The notes below the pieces were generated by a model that did no database searches, had not been told where the DNA came from, and was given only the letters and a program-made list of their open reading frames with translations. From the NCBI RefSeq assembly GCF_002285415.1, contig NZ_NSBU01000007.1:312501-376500 (forward strand): a DNA stretch of 64,000 bases. Reading direction: 5' to 3'. The first letter of the stretch is position 1, and each line of letters begins with the position of its first letter. Shown here one piece after another: positions 8,494 through 16,508 of this stretch. The stretch is from Actibacterium pelagium (GTDB taxonomy: Bacteria; Pseudomonadota; Alphaproteobacteria; Rhodobacterales; Rhodobacteraceae). The translations under genes were made by a program, and so were the position numbers.

Positions 8494-9453
8494 TCAACCC
8501 AACCGCGCCCGGAAATCGTCAATCGTGTGTAAAAGCCCCTCTTGCAGGGACACCTTGGGCGACCAATTCAACAAGCGCTGTGCCTTGCCGATATCCGGTC
8601 TTCGGCGGCGCGGGTCATCCAGAGGCAGTGGTTCATGGCAAATCTCTACCCCGTCTTCCAACAGCGTACCCAATAGGGCCGCCAGTTCGGCAACGGTAAT
8701 CTCGTTGGGGTTGCCAAGGTTGATGACTTCACCGTCGATATTGTCGGCGCTTGCCAGTGCTTTCAACCCCGCGACCATATCGGACACATAGCAAAAGCTG
8801 CGGGTCTGAGAGCCGTCGCCAAACAGGGTCAGGGGCGCGCCCGTCAGGGCCTGAACGACAAAGTTCGAAACCACCCGTCCGTCATTCTTTGCCATACCCG
8901 GTCCGTAGGTGTTGAAAATCCGCGCGATACGAACTTGCGTCCCATGCACGCGATGAAAGTCCATCAACAGGCTTTCAGCCGCCCGTTTGCCTTCGTCATA
9001 ACAGGCCCTTGGTCCGATCGTGGATGTATTGCCGCGATAGCTTTCTCTTTGCGGTGTCTCCAGCGGGTCGCCATAGACTTCTGACGTCGAGGCCTGCACC
9101 AGCCTTGCGCCCTTGTCAGTTGCGAACTGGGCAAGGTGGTCTGCACCGTAAACAGAGGTGCGCCACGTCGAAATCGGGTCGGCTTGATAATGGGCCGGAG
9201 AGGCGGGGCAGGCCAGATTGAACACATGGCTGACGGGTCCGGGCAGATCCAGCGGGGTCGCCACATCGTGATCAATCACCTGAAGCCGGTTCTGTGCGGA
9301 CAGGCTGGCCCGTGTCCCGGTGTGGAAGTTGTCAATCACTGTCACCCTTGCGCCGTCTTTTAGCAAAGACCGCACGAGATGCGCGCCGACAAACCCTGCG
9401 CCGCCGGCGACAACAATTTCACCGTCTTTGAAGTGGGTTACCTGTTCCGGCAT
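8494..9453 (-). CDS. UDP-glucuronate decarboxylase-like NAD-dependent epimerase/dehydratase
   Basis: This 319-residue extended SDR has the NAD loop GGAGFVG (17-23), catalytic STSE (122-125) and YDEGK (Tyr152, Lys156). The stretch NLACPASPAHYQ and the TSVYGADHL segment are typical of UDP-xylose synthases, which decarboxylate UDP-glucuronate to UDP-xylose. TYGPGM, GDGSQTRSFCYVSDMV and DDPRRRRPDI also fit. It overlaps the glycosyltransferase gene upstream by 16 bp and has its own AGGA ribosome site. The pair suggests a pentose-containing surface glycan, but the exact sugar product is inferred. Confidence 0.85.
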   Translation of the reverse strand: MPEQVTHFKDGEIVVAGGAGFVGAHLVRSLLKDGARVTVIDNFHTGTRASLSAQNRLQVIDHDVATPLDLPGPVSHVFNLACPASPAHYQADPISTWRTSVYGADHLAQFATDKGARLVQASTSEVYGDPLETPQRESYRGNTSTIGPRACYDEGKRAAESLLMDFHRVHGTQVRIARIFNTYGPGMAKNDGRVVSNFVVQALTGAPLTLFGDGSQTRSFCYVSDMVAGLKALASADNIDGEVINLGNPNEITVAELAALLGTLLEDGVEICHEPLPLDDPRRRRPDIGKAQRLLNWSPKVSLQEGLLHTIDDFRARLG

Positions 9454-10448
9454 CGTTTCCTAACCTCTTCCGCCGCATAGGCCATCTCGCTTTCAAATGT
9501 CATTGAGTGGGCCAGTTCACTTCCCTGATGCGCAATCGCTTCAGCCTCGGCGGGGTGCGAGCGGGCCCAGTCGACCTGCTGGTGTAAGTCGCTCAGATCG
9601 GCCTTGATCGGCACATAGTGTTCATAGGGTTTCAGCTTGTCGTAATACCATTGGCGGAATCCGGGCTGGCTTTCGACTTTCAGCACGCAGCAGCCGAACA
9701 GCAAGCGGTGATACAGGTTGTCCCATGCATTCGAATGACCATCGATATCCAGCGCGTATTTGCGGTCCAGCCAAGTTTCAGCCGCAACCCTGTCGCCCAT
9801 CAGGCCCTCTGCCTGTAAAATCGGGGTCGCATCAAATCCCGCGACGAACTTCACGTCGATATCGGTTCCGCGGCAGGCATAGGCCAGACGAAGGCGCTGG
9901 GCGATGATGCCGTTCTCAGTCATATCGGGGCGCCCGAACGCAAATCCGGTATTGTTCAACCCGCCGCGCCATACGATCTGGTCGTCACGTTCCGACCAAG
10001 GGACAGAGTGTTCAGCCACCTGCCGTCGCTGCTCGGCATAGCCGCCAGATTGGAAGAAATATAGGTCCGGAACCAAACCTCTGTCCGGTAGAAAGCTTGA
10101 AAAGCCGATATCCGCGCAGCTAGGCAAATTCCCATCCGAGATGTCGCAGACAATGCGCACAGCCTTGGGCCCGGCCTTGGCGAAATAGTACATGTAGGGG
10201 CTTGATCTGTTCGACGCCGCTTCGAATGCTTTTCCACCCTCCAAAGCTTCAGCGCGCCAAGAAATGACGATTGCACCCTCACGCCGCTCGATCTGCAAAT
10301 CCCAAGGTGTGATCGGATCGTCAGTGATTTCAAACCGGACAGAACGGAAAGCAGGATCAATGTCTTTTAGACCATATTTTCGGATACGCTTTCGGATGCG
10401 CCGTTCCAGACGGATGCGCCAAATGCCCGGCGGAATTGTTTTGATCAT
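9438..10448 (-). CDS. CAP10-like (GT90) glycosyltransferase
   Basis: This 336-residue protein resembles the CAP10/lipopolysaccharide-modifying glycosyltransferase family, which includes O-xylosyl and O-glucosyl transferases. Supporting segments are QIVWRGGLNNTGF (about 157-170), KYALDIDGHSNAWDNLYHRLLFG (about 229-251) and VLKVES, the usual C-terminal nucleotide-sugar motif. A basic N-terminus (RIRLERRIRKRIRK) may associate with membrane. The ATG has GGAGAGG upstream. It overlaps the UDP-xylose-synthase-like gene, so one may supply the donor sugar for the other. Confidence 0.78.
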   Translation of the reverse strand: MIKTIPPGIWRIRLERRIRKRIRKYGLKDIDPAFRSVRFEITDDPITPWDLQIERREGAIVISWRAEALEGGKAFEAASNRSSPYMYYFAKAGPKAVRIVCDISDGNLPSCADIGFSSFLPDRGLVPDLYFFQSGGYAEQRRQVAEHSVPWSERDDQIVWRGGLNNTGFAFGRPDMTENGIIAQRLRLAYACRGTDIDVKFVAGFDATPILQAEGLMGDRVAAETWLDRKYALDIDGHSNAWDNLYHRLLFGCCVLKVESQPGFRQWYYDKLKPYEHYVPIKADLSDLHQQVDWARSHPAEAEAIAHQGSELAHSMTFESEMAYAAEEVRKRCRNR

Positions 10449-10555
10449 TCAACCTCTCCGCCAGCGGCAGCGTGTCGTGTTGAGCGGATCATAGAAAGGC
10501 GGCCGCGGCAGCGAAAGCGTTTTCGCCAAACGAACTTAAGCCGAGTAGCCCGATG

Positions 10556-12559
10556 TTACGGCCGGCGCAGCTTGCGAGGTTTTTTGCCGAACCCTAAGCC
10601 TTCTGCGCGAATCCGGTGGGGTTGCACACTCGTCGGGGTGGGCTGCGCTGCGGCCATCACCGCTTCGGGGTCTTCACCCTCCATGATCAGCCAGATGCGG
10701 TTTTGTTCCTGAATGATATCGACGATCTCGACGTCTTTCGTGTCTTCCAGGTCGAACAGCTTGCGCGCCAGCGGGTTGACCAGATGGCTCTCCACCCGGT
10801 TTGCAATTCCGCGGCCACCTTCCATCGGGTCATGGGTGCAGGCCTCGCGCAGTTTGTTCTTTGCCAGGGGCGAAAGCGTGACTGTAATACCGTGTTCCTG
10901 TTCGATTGCCTTAAGCACCCGCTTCACCGACCCTTCGAAGATCAAGCGGATCGTATTAGGGGACAGGAACCCGAAGGCGACGACATTCTGACCGATCCGG
11001 TTGATCAGTTCGGGCCGCTTCAGGTCAATCCGAAAGTGGTCCTGCACTGCGCGGGTGAATTTTTGCTCCAGCACCTCATGGCTGTCCGAGGGCAGCACGT
11101 TCATCCCGGCGTTTTCGACCCGAGAGCCAGTGGAAAGACCGATGTTTGAGGTGAAGATCAGCAGGGCTTCAGAGAAATACCCGGTCACCCCACGGGTATC
11201 GGTCAACCGGCCTTCGTCCAGAATTTGAAGGAATAGGTCCAGCACTCTTGGATGCGCTTTTTCGATCTCATCAAACAGGAACACCGAGAAGGGTTTCGAC
11301 TGCAACGCGTTGGTCAGTTCTCCGCCACGTTCGTGGCCGTTTTGCCCGGCCGGTGCGCCAATCAGGCGCGCAATCGCGCGTTCGTCCATGAATTCGGACA
11401 TATCAAACCGATGAAGGGCGGTGTCGTCGGCAAACAGCAACTCGGTCACGGCCTTGGCCATTTCGGTTTTACCAACGCCGGTTGGGCCGACAAAGAACAG
11501 CGTCCCCCGAGGCCGCGAAGACCGAGAGGATGATTGCAGCGCCGACATCCCCATGACCGACCGCGTCAGCACGTCGACGGTCTTTTCCACCGCATTCGGT
11601 TGCCCCTTGATGCGGGCTTCGATCAGGCTGCGGGCATTGGACACGCGCTCTTTCAGCAGGGAAGAGGCCCAAGGATCGCGCCGCTGGCCGGTTCGATAGA
11701 TGCGAATGGCCTGTTGCAGCTTTTCCGCGCCAAGGTTCTCGACCCTAGCAATGGCCGACATCGCCCCCATCGCCTGCAGGGTGCTGCCTTCGCACTCTAG
11801 CGCGAATTGCTGAAGGTACTTCTGCTGCTCGGGCTCGGCCCCGGTGGCCTTCGAGGCTTCGGGGAAAAGGGTTTCGGCGAATAAGAAGCGGTCTTCCAGG
11901 TTCGGGGGTTCGACGTGAATTTCGCGGATAGAGGCATTCCCCACCACAAACCAATCGGGCAGGGTGGCGGGATGGTCGCAAATCCACAGTGTTGGGTTGT
12001 CGGGAGCGGTCTGGTCGTGCCCATGGGTGGGCCGGTCAATTGCCACGAAAAAATCGCTTAGCGGCTTCTCGGCTGTGCCATGCAACTGCGATGCATGGTC
12101 GATCATCAGCGCCACGCGAAACTCTGCAAATCCAGTGATCGCGCGTTGGGCAGCCGCAAGGTCTTCCAAAGATTTTGCCGTTGCCGGAATGGCCCTTTGC
12201 AACTGTTCGTGTTCGTCTTGGGATCCTTTGAAACGCGCAAGCCGAACCTCTTGGCGCAGACTGTCATATTGGAACAGTGCCTTGGTCTGATGGCGTTGAA
12301 GGATGTGCCAAAGCGTATCGGTCAGCTCTGCGAATCCAAGGCCCGCCTCGGTTTCAACCGGATACAGATCGCGGGTGTTGCCCCAGATTACCAAATGCTC
12401 GGCATAGGCTAGCGCCGAGCCGCATTCCTCGATCCAGACGGGCGGGTCATATGTCCCGCTGCCCACTGCGCCATGCCCTTTCAGAACAGGGGCGGCAGCG
12501 CCGGGTTTTGGCTGCGTGGGCAGATGCTGTCGGTCGGTCCGCGGCTTTCGGCTGTCCAT
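10556..12559 (-). CDS. Clp/Hsp100-like AAA+ ATPase with altered pore loop
   Basis: The C-terminal half (about 315-625) of this 667-residue protein is a ClpA/ClpB-type D2 module: Walker A GPTGVGKT (358-365), Walker B FLFDE (427-431), sensor 1 SN (471-472), an arginine in NRIGQ (521) and sensor 2 GGRG (581-584). In place of the substrate-gripping GYVG loop it has GQNG (405-408). Residues 45-290 look like a AAA module that lost its Walker motifs; HLVIWGNTRDLY, VALMIDHASQ and LWICDHPA resemble strands of the fold. No Clp N-domain or ClpP-docking loop is visible. It appears monocistronic. The role is unknown; remodelling by something other than threading is an inference. Confidence 0.75.
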   Translation of the reverse strand: MDSRKPRTDRQHLPTQPKPGAAAPVLKGHGAVGSGTYDPPVWIEECGSALAYAEHLVIWGNTRDLYPVETEAGLGFAELTDTLWHILQRHQTKALFQYDSLRQEVRLARFKGSQDEHEQLQRAIPATAKSLEDLAAAQRAITGFAEFRVALMIDHASQLHGTAEKPLSDFFVAIDRPTHGHDQTAPDNPTLWICDHPATLPDWFVVGNASIREIHVEPPNLEDRFLFAETLFPEASKATGAEPEQQKYLQQFALECEGSTLQAMGAMSAIARVENLGAEKLQQAIRIYRTGQRRDPWASSLLKERVSNARSLIEARIKGQPNAVEKTVDVLTRSVMGMSALQSSSRSSRPRGTLFFVGPTGVGKTEMAKAVTELLFADDTALHRFDMSEFMDERAIARLIGAPAGQNGHERGGELTNALQSKPFSVFLFDEIEKAHPRVLDLFLQILDEGRLTDTRGVTGYFSEALLIFTSNIGLSTGSRVENAGMNVLPSDSHEVLEQKFTRAVQDHFRIDLKRPELINRIGQNVVAFGFLSPNTIRLIFEGSVKRVLKAIEQEHGITVTLSPLAKNKLREACTHDPMEGGRGIANRVESHLVNPLARKLFDLEDTKDVEIVDIIQEQNRIWLIMEGEDPEAVMAAAQPTPTSVQPHRIRAEGLGFGKKPRKLRRP

Positions 12560-12820
12560 GTCTTTAGCTTCTACTTCTTCACAGGCCCTGCTGTCACCGT
12601 GGGGCTGGCAGCCGACCTCTCCCTAAGTTTGAGATTTAAGATAAGGTAAAAATGGGGCGCGCCATAGGTCCTGCGGCATTATGCAGCGCGGCAGGTCAGA
12701 CTTTGCGCCCGTTTGGTTTGAAGGCGCGGTTTTTGTGCGATGACTTTCTGGCGGATTGCATCTTTGCCGCCCACTGCGTTCTCTTTGTAGCAGTTATCAG
12801 CAATGCGTCGATTTTCACGC

Positions 12821-13396
12821 TCAATCGCTGCCAGCTTTAAGGGTGCTCCGAACCCGGCTCCAACGGAAAATGAACATCAAAGCGACCATACACACAATCA
12901 GACCGATCAGGTCGCCGATCGCATAAACTGCCCAAACTCCGATGACCTTATCCAGATCGATAATCCCCGAATAAACTAGAGTTTGACCAACAGAGTTAAC
13001 AACGGAAGACAGGGCGCCTACCGCGATCAATCCCTTCCACTTGAGCTTTCTCGCGCCCCCGAAATAGACATTGAAGCCAACAAGCCGCGCTATCTCGAAC
13101 GCAACAAAAGCGGAAGCGGATCCAACTAGGATGCCTTCTAGCAGGGCTGGTTCCAGAAAATTCACATCTTCGGACGGGCTGAATATCCAGACAGATAAGA
13201 TCGCGCCAACTACTAAAGCGGGCACTGCTTTCCAGCCAATTGCCCAAGTGGCAAGTACCCTGACACCGTGAGGCAAATAGATCAGGCTCGCGAAAACTGT
13301 GATATCAGGCAGAATAATGCTTTGAACAGGCGTCACGACCAAAGCTATCAATCCATGACAAAAAACGTAGGCGGCGATGATGATGAAATAGATCAT
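12821..13396 (-). CDS. Multi-pass membrane protein, MASE1-like (unassigned)
   Basis: This 191-residue protein is nearly all hydrophobic, with about six membrane segments and short loops. The second and third segments (LPHGVRVLATWAIGWKAVPA, then GAILSVWIF) resemble the MASE1 sensor membrane domain, but no signalling output domain follows. It ends in a basic tail (RWSRVRSTLKAG). It lies in a visibly more AT-rich patch with a winged-helix gene 101 bp upstream on the same strand. It may be a stand-alone sensor or transporter-like protein. The family assignment is tentative. Confidence 0.6.
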   Translation of the reverse strand: MIYFIIIAAYVFCHGLIALVVTPVQSIILPDITVFASLIYLPHGVRVLATWAIGWKAVPALVVGAILSVWIFSPSEDVNFLEPALLEGILVGSASAFVAFEIARLVGFNVYFGGARKLKWKGLIAVGALSSVVNSVGQTLVYSGIIDLDKVIGVWAVYAIGDLIGLIVCMVALMFIFRWSRVRSTLKAGSD

Positions 13397-13497
13397 GAAA
13401 AGCGCTCACTCGTTAAATGTGAAAAGTGGCCAAGGTCAAATCTGTTGGTGCTCTGAAGATTGTCCCGCGTATTGATCACACTATCCGGCAATGGCGA

Positions 13498-13827
13498 TTA
13501 GCTACCTGTAAGATCCTGACGCACCAAGTAAAGCTTGGCCTTATAGCCTTCCGCTTTCTTCAGCAGGCCCATGGAAACCAAGGAACGCAGCGCCCGGTGG
13601 TAAGACGCTTGGGCAATCCCAGCCGTCAGGTGGTGGTTTCGGATTGCGTCAGAGGAAACAACATTACCCTTCGCCCCTGACAGGGCGTGCGCCGCAAGGA
13701 ACACATCCTTTTCGATGTGTGTGAGGCTATCCAGCCCGACCTCTTGCTCCATCTCGCGCAGCATGCTTCGCAGCTCAAAGAGGGCTGAGAGCGTTCCTTT
13801 TGATTTCTTTGTCAATTTCGTCTCCAT
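13498..13827 (-). CDS. Small winged-helix (MarR-like) protein
   Basis: This 109-residue protein has a basic start, a helical stretch (about 12-35) and a winged-helix core from LTHIEKDVFLAAHAL to GYKAKLYLV. The recognition helix is probably QASYHRALRSLVSMGLLKK. That layout fits MarR-type or related DNA-binding regulators, somewhat shorter than usual. The start at 13827 has only a weak GGG ribosome site. Two nested palindromes at 13860-13888 lie 33-61 bp upstream and are plausible autoregulatory operators. The membrane protein gene downstream may be its target or partner. Confidence 0.62.
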   Translation of the reverse strand: METKLTKKSKGTLSALFELRSMLREMEQEVGLDSLTHIEKDVFLAAHALSGAKGNVVSSDAIRNHHLTAGIAQASYHRALRSLVSMGLLKKAEGYKAKLYLVRQDLTGS

Positions 13828-13859
13828 CCCAAGGGTTCAAAAATGTCGCAGCAATTTTT

Positions 13860-13888
13860 CAATATTCTAATATTGTCATATTGACAAT
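13860..13888. promoter_or_regulatory. Overlapping palindromes upstream of winged-helix gene
   Basis: CAATATT-CT-AATATTG (13860-13875) overlaps ATTGTCA-TAT-TGACAAT (13872-13888); both have perfect 7 bp arms. They lie just upstream of the leftward winged-helix gene. TTGACA at 13881-13886 also resembles a rightward -35 box. A dimeric regulator, possibly that protein, would fit. Confidence 0.55.
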
Positions 13889-13965
13889 GATGCGGCGTTC
13901 AAAGAGTTTATTATTACTTCCTGAGAGTCCGTGAGTGGCAGGCTCTGGAGAGTTTCATTACGTTC

Positions 13966-14000
13966 TACCCCGGTTGCTGAATTGCGATCGGGGTAATTTT
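13966..14000 (+). terminator. Candidate intrinsic terminator with no gene in front
   Basis: TACCCCG (13966-13972) pairs perfectly with CGGGGTA (13989-13995) across a 16-base loop and is followed by ATTTT. It faces right, but no rightward coding gene precedes it, so it may end a small RNA starting near 13910-13920. The rest of the 280 bp gap (13828-14107) shows the palindromes upstream and nothing recognisable downstream. Confidence 0.4.
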
Positions 14001-14107
14001 ATGAACGTTGGTCCCTAAGATTTAGAGAGGTTTGTCCGCTGAATGCCGGTTTGGTTCGGCGTGTGGTCAACCGAGAAAATTCGGCTCTCTGTCGAGAGTT
14101 TCGGTTG

Positions 14108-15115
14108 TCAGCCGCCAGTGTGGCTCATGTGACGACTGACCTGACCGTCCGCGCGCTGGCGGGAATAGTCAAAATCGTGGCCCTTGGGTTTCAGACCGAT
14201 CGCCTTGTGGATCGCCTCGACCAGCGGTTGGTTGTCGTCTGGATGGTCGCGCAGGGCTGGGCGCAGGTCGGCCATGTCTTCCTGACCCAGACACATGTAC
14301 AGTTCTCCGGTGCATGTCATCCGCACGCGGTTACAGCTTTCACAGAAGTTATGCGACAGCGGGGTGATAAACCCGATCTTCTGCCCCGTTTCCTGCAATT
14401 GAACATAGCGGGCGGGTCCGCCGCTGCGTTCGGCCAGATCAATCAGCGAATACTGTTCGGACAACTGTCCGCGCAGGTCTTTCAGTGACCAATACTGGCC
14501 CACACGGTCTTCGTTGCCCAGATCGCCCATCGGCATGACCTCGATAAAGGTCAGGTCCATGTCACGGCTGTTGCACCACTCAACCAGTTGGAACAGCTCT
14601 TCCTCGTTGAAGCCCTTCAGGGCGACGACGTTGATCTTCACTCGCATCCCCGCAGCCTGCGCAGCATCGATCCCGCGCATAACCTGCGGCAGGCGGCCCC
14701 ATCGGGTCACCCGCGCGAATTTCTCTTCGTCCAGCGTATCCAGCGAGACATTCACCCGGCGCACGCCCGCAGCGTACAGATCCTTGGCGAAACGCTCTAG
14801 CTGCGACCCGTTGGTGGTCAGCGTCAACTCTTTCAACGCGCCCGAATCCAGATGTCGGGTCATCGATTGAAAGAAGGTCATGATTCCCTTGCGCACCAAA
14901 GGCTCACCCCCGGTGATACGCAGTTTTTCGACCCCCAGATCGACAAAGGTCGAACACATCCGGTCCAGTTCCTCGAGCGTTAAAAGCTCTTTCTTCGGCA
15001 GGAACGTCATGTTTTCCGCCATGCAATAGACGCAGCGGAAGTCGCAGCGGTCCGTTACCGAAACCCGCAGGTAAGTGATGGCGCGGGCGAATGGATCGAT
15101 CAGCTTAGGTGTCAT
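14108..15115 (-). CDS. moaA: GTP 3',8-cyclase MoaA
   Basis: MoaA is the radical-SAM enzyme that starts molybdenum cofactor synthesis from GTP. The 335-residue protein has the SAM-cluster motif CDFRCVYC (Cys24, 28, 31), the GGEPLVR segment and the second cluster cysteines Cys258, Cys261 and Cys275 (FCESCNRV...MCLG). It ends in the functional Gly-Gly tail (SHTGG). The length is normal. It stands alone here; no other moa gene is in the window. The AlkD-like gene upstream on the same strand ends 53 bp before its start. Confidence 0.97.
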   Translation of the reverse strand: MTPKLIDPFARAITYLRVSVTDRCDFRCVYCMAENMTFLPKKELLTLEELDRMCSTFVDLGVEKLRITGGEPLVRKGIMTFFQSMTRHLDSGALKELTLTTNGSQLERFAKDLYAAGVRRVNVSLDTLDEEKFARVTRWGRLPQVMRGIDAAQAAGMRVKINVVALKGFNEEELFQLVEWCNSRDMDLTFIEVMPMGDLGNEDRVGQYWSLKDLRGQLSEQYSLIDLAERSGGPARYVQLQETGQKIGFITPLSHNFCESCNRVRMTCTGELYMCLGQEDMADLRPALRDHPDDNQPLVEAIHKAIGLKPKGHDFDYSRQRADGQVSRHMSHTGG

Positions 15116-15168
15116 GCCAGAAAACTAGGGCGGGAATCGACGCACGACAAGGATGATTTTGATCGGGT

Positions 15169-15858
15169 CTACAAGGCTTTGGTCGGAAGGTGACGCGCGG
15201 CCTCTTTCCGGGCAAAAGGCTTCATCCGGTCACCAAATGCGTCCAGAAATGCCTGCGCGCGTTCGGCATCGTGTTTTGACAGGTCGCGGACCCACCAGGC
15301 GATGGCTTTCTGGATGAACCACTGCCGGTCCTCGACATAAGATGCCGCCCAGTCCAAAACCCGCTCTCGGATTTCCAAATCCTGCGGTTTGGGAAAGTTT
15401 TTCTTCGCCCAGGGCAGGGTGATCACCAGCGCGGCACGCCGCGTCCACATGTGCTCGGACTTGGTCCATTCCTCGACCTCATCCACGCGGGACGGGTCCA
15501 TGACCAGACGCTTTTGCCCAGCCATACAGGCGTGATCCACAATGGCCCAACTGTCGAAATCCGGTACCCACGACGCAATCAGGTCCCAAACCTCCTGATC
15601 CGGACGATAGCGCGCCTTGGTCAACAGCTTGGCCGCAGCCAGCCGCGCTTCGAAGATATTGGTGCCCCAAAGGGCGCGGGCCAATTCTACCTGTTCGTCG
15701 ATGGTCAGCTCGTTTCGCCAACCTTTGGTCAGGTCATTTATGGCCGGGTTCGGAATGCCAAGATAGGGGCGGTCCACCTTGTGATAGGCGGCCATACCTC
15801 CGGCCCGTCCGGGTTCAACAAGCGCTTCCAGCGCGGCGAGAGCATCATCCAGTGTCAT
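15169..15858 (-). CDS. AlkD-like DNA alkylation repair protein
   Basis: This 229-residue protein is a HEAT-like-repeat DNA glycosylase of the AlkC/AlkD superfamily, which excises alkylated bases without flipping them. Features include YLGIPNPAINDLTKGWRNEL, LARALWGTNIFEARLAAAKLLTKAR, the DSWAIVDHAC segment and WFIQKAIAWWVRDLSKHD, in line with AlkD-type enzymes. The start is the ATG at 15856-15858, which overlaps the stop of the upstream gene as ATGA, implying translational coupling; the longer frame upstream is shadow. A second, AlkC-type enzyme is encoded at 49420. Confidence 0.85.
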   Translation of the reverse strand: MTLDDALAALEALVEPGRAGGMAAYHKVDRPYLGIPNPAINDLTKGWRNELTIDEQVELARALWGTNIFEARLAAAKLLTKARYRPDQEVWDLIASWVPDFDSWAIVDHACMAGQKRLVMDPSRVDEVEEWTKSEHMWTRRAALVITLPWAKKNFPKPQDLEIRERVLDWAASYVEDRQWFIQKAIAWWVRDLSKHDAERAQAFLDAFGDRMKPFARKEAARHLPTKAL

Positions 15859-16394
15859 TTGAAATCCGTGGGGGCACCGTCGATGGTGCGTGTGTTGCGT
15901 TCTGTCCAATAGTCTCGCACGGCGTCACGTCCTTGGCGATCGGCCCATTTCTTCAGCGTGTCGCGTTCGCGCGGGGCCTCCATGTAAGGAACGGCATAGC
16001 CGCAAGAGGTCTGCACTAGGTCCACGGTCACATCATAGATCTGACGCGCGCCGGGGGCGGGATCAAAAAGGCCAAGCAGGTCATCCCAGTCCGCGTCGCC
16101 CTCGTGCACCGTGCGCGCCGTGCCATAGGTCCGCAGGATCAGGGGCCGCTTGCCAAAGCTGCACCACATCAGCGTGATCCGGTTCGCCTGCATCAGATGC
16201 GCGGCGGTCTCATTGCCAGAGCCCGTCCAGTTCAGCCACACAATCCGGTTCGGCCCCAAAACCCGCAAGCTGTCCATCCCTTTCGGAGAGACATTCACGC
16301 GCCCCTCTGGGCCGGCCGTGCCGGTGAAAAAGATCGCCTGTTCTTCAATGAAGCTGAGGTGATCGTCTTCGATCTGATCAAACTGCTTGGCCAT
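15855..16394 (-). CDS. Pyridoxamine 5'-phosphate oxidase-family protein
   Basis: This 179-residue protein has the split-barrel flavin-binding fold: FFTGTAGPEGRVNVSPKGMDSLRVLG and NRIVWLNWTGSGNETAAHL near the N-terminus are typical of the PNPOx-like family. Members include oxidases, heme-binding and F420/FMN proteins, so the substrate is open. GGAG lies about 7 bases before the ATG. The gene overlaps the AlkD-like gene (ATGA) and forms a two-gene unit with it. The region in front carries four phased CATATG-type repeats, a likely control site. Confidence 0.8.
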   Translation of the reverse strand: MAKQFDQIEDDHLSFIEEQAIFFTGTAGPEGRVNVSPKGMDSLRVLGPNRIVWLNWTGSGNETAAHLMQANRITLMWCSFGKRPLILRTYGTARTVHEGDADWDDLLGLFDPAPGARQIYDVTVDLVQTSCGYAVPYMEAPRERDTLKKWADRQGRDAVRDYWTERNTRTIDGAPTDFK

Positions 16395-16434
16395 AATGCT
16401 CTCCGCTACGGCCCGAAAGACCCGCGCCCCAAGG

Positions 16435-16475
16435 TCATATGCAACTCATATGTAAGTCATATGCAGGTCATATAG
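16435..16475. repeat. Four tandem 11-bp CATATG repeats upstream of the PNPOx-family gene
   Basis: TCATATG occurs at 16435, 16446 and 16457, and TCATATA at 16468, exactly 11 bp apart. On the minus strand the unit reads CATATGAcyTr. The repeats start 41 bp before the PNPOx-family ATG and sit between it and the glmS stop. Each core is itself palindromic, and the spacing is close to one helical turn, as expected for cooperative regulator binding. Confidence 0.75.
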
Positions 16476-16508
16476 CCGATTCCAGCCCAAGCAAGCGGCT
16501 GGACGCGG

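Noticed and set aside
12652-12840. 62-codon rightward frame in the gap before the Clp-like ATPase
   Set aside because: No ribosome site or recognisable feature; the 261 bp region more likely holds promoters.
16435-16475. CRISPR array
   Set aside because: The 11 bp period leaves no spacers of normal length and no cas genes are present; it is a tandem regulatory-type repeat.
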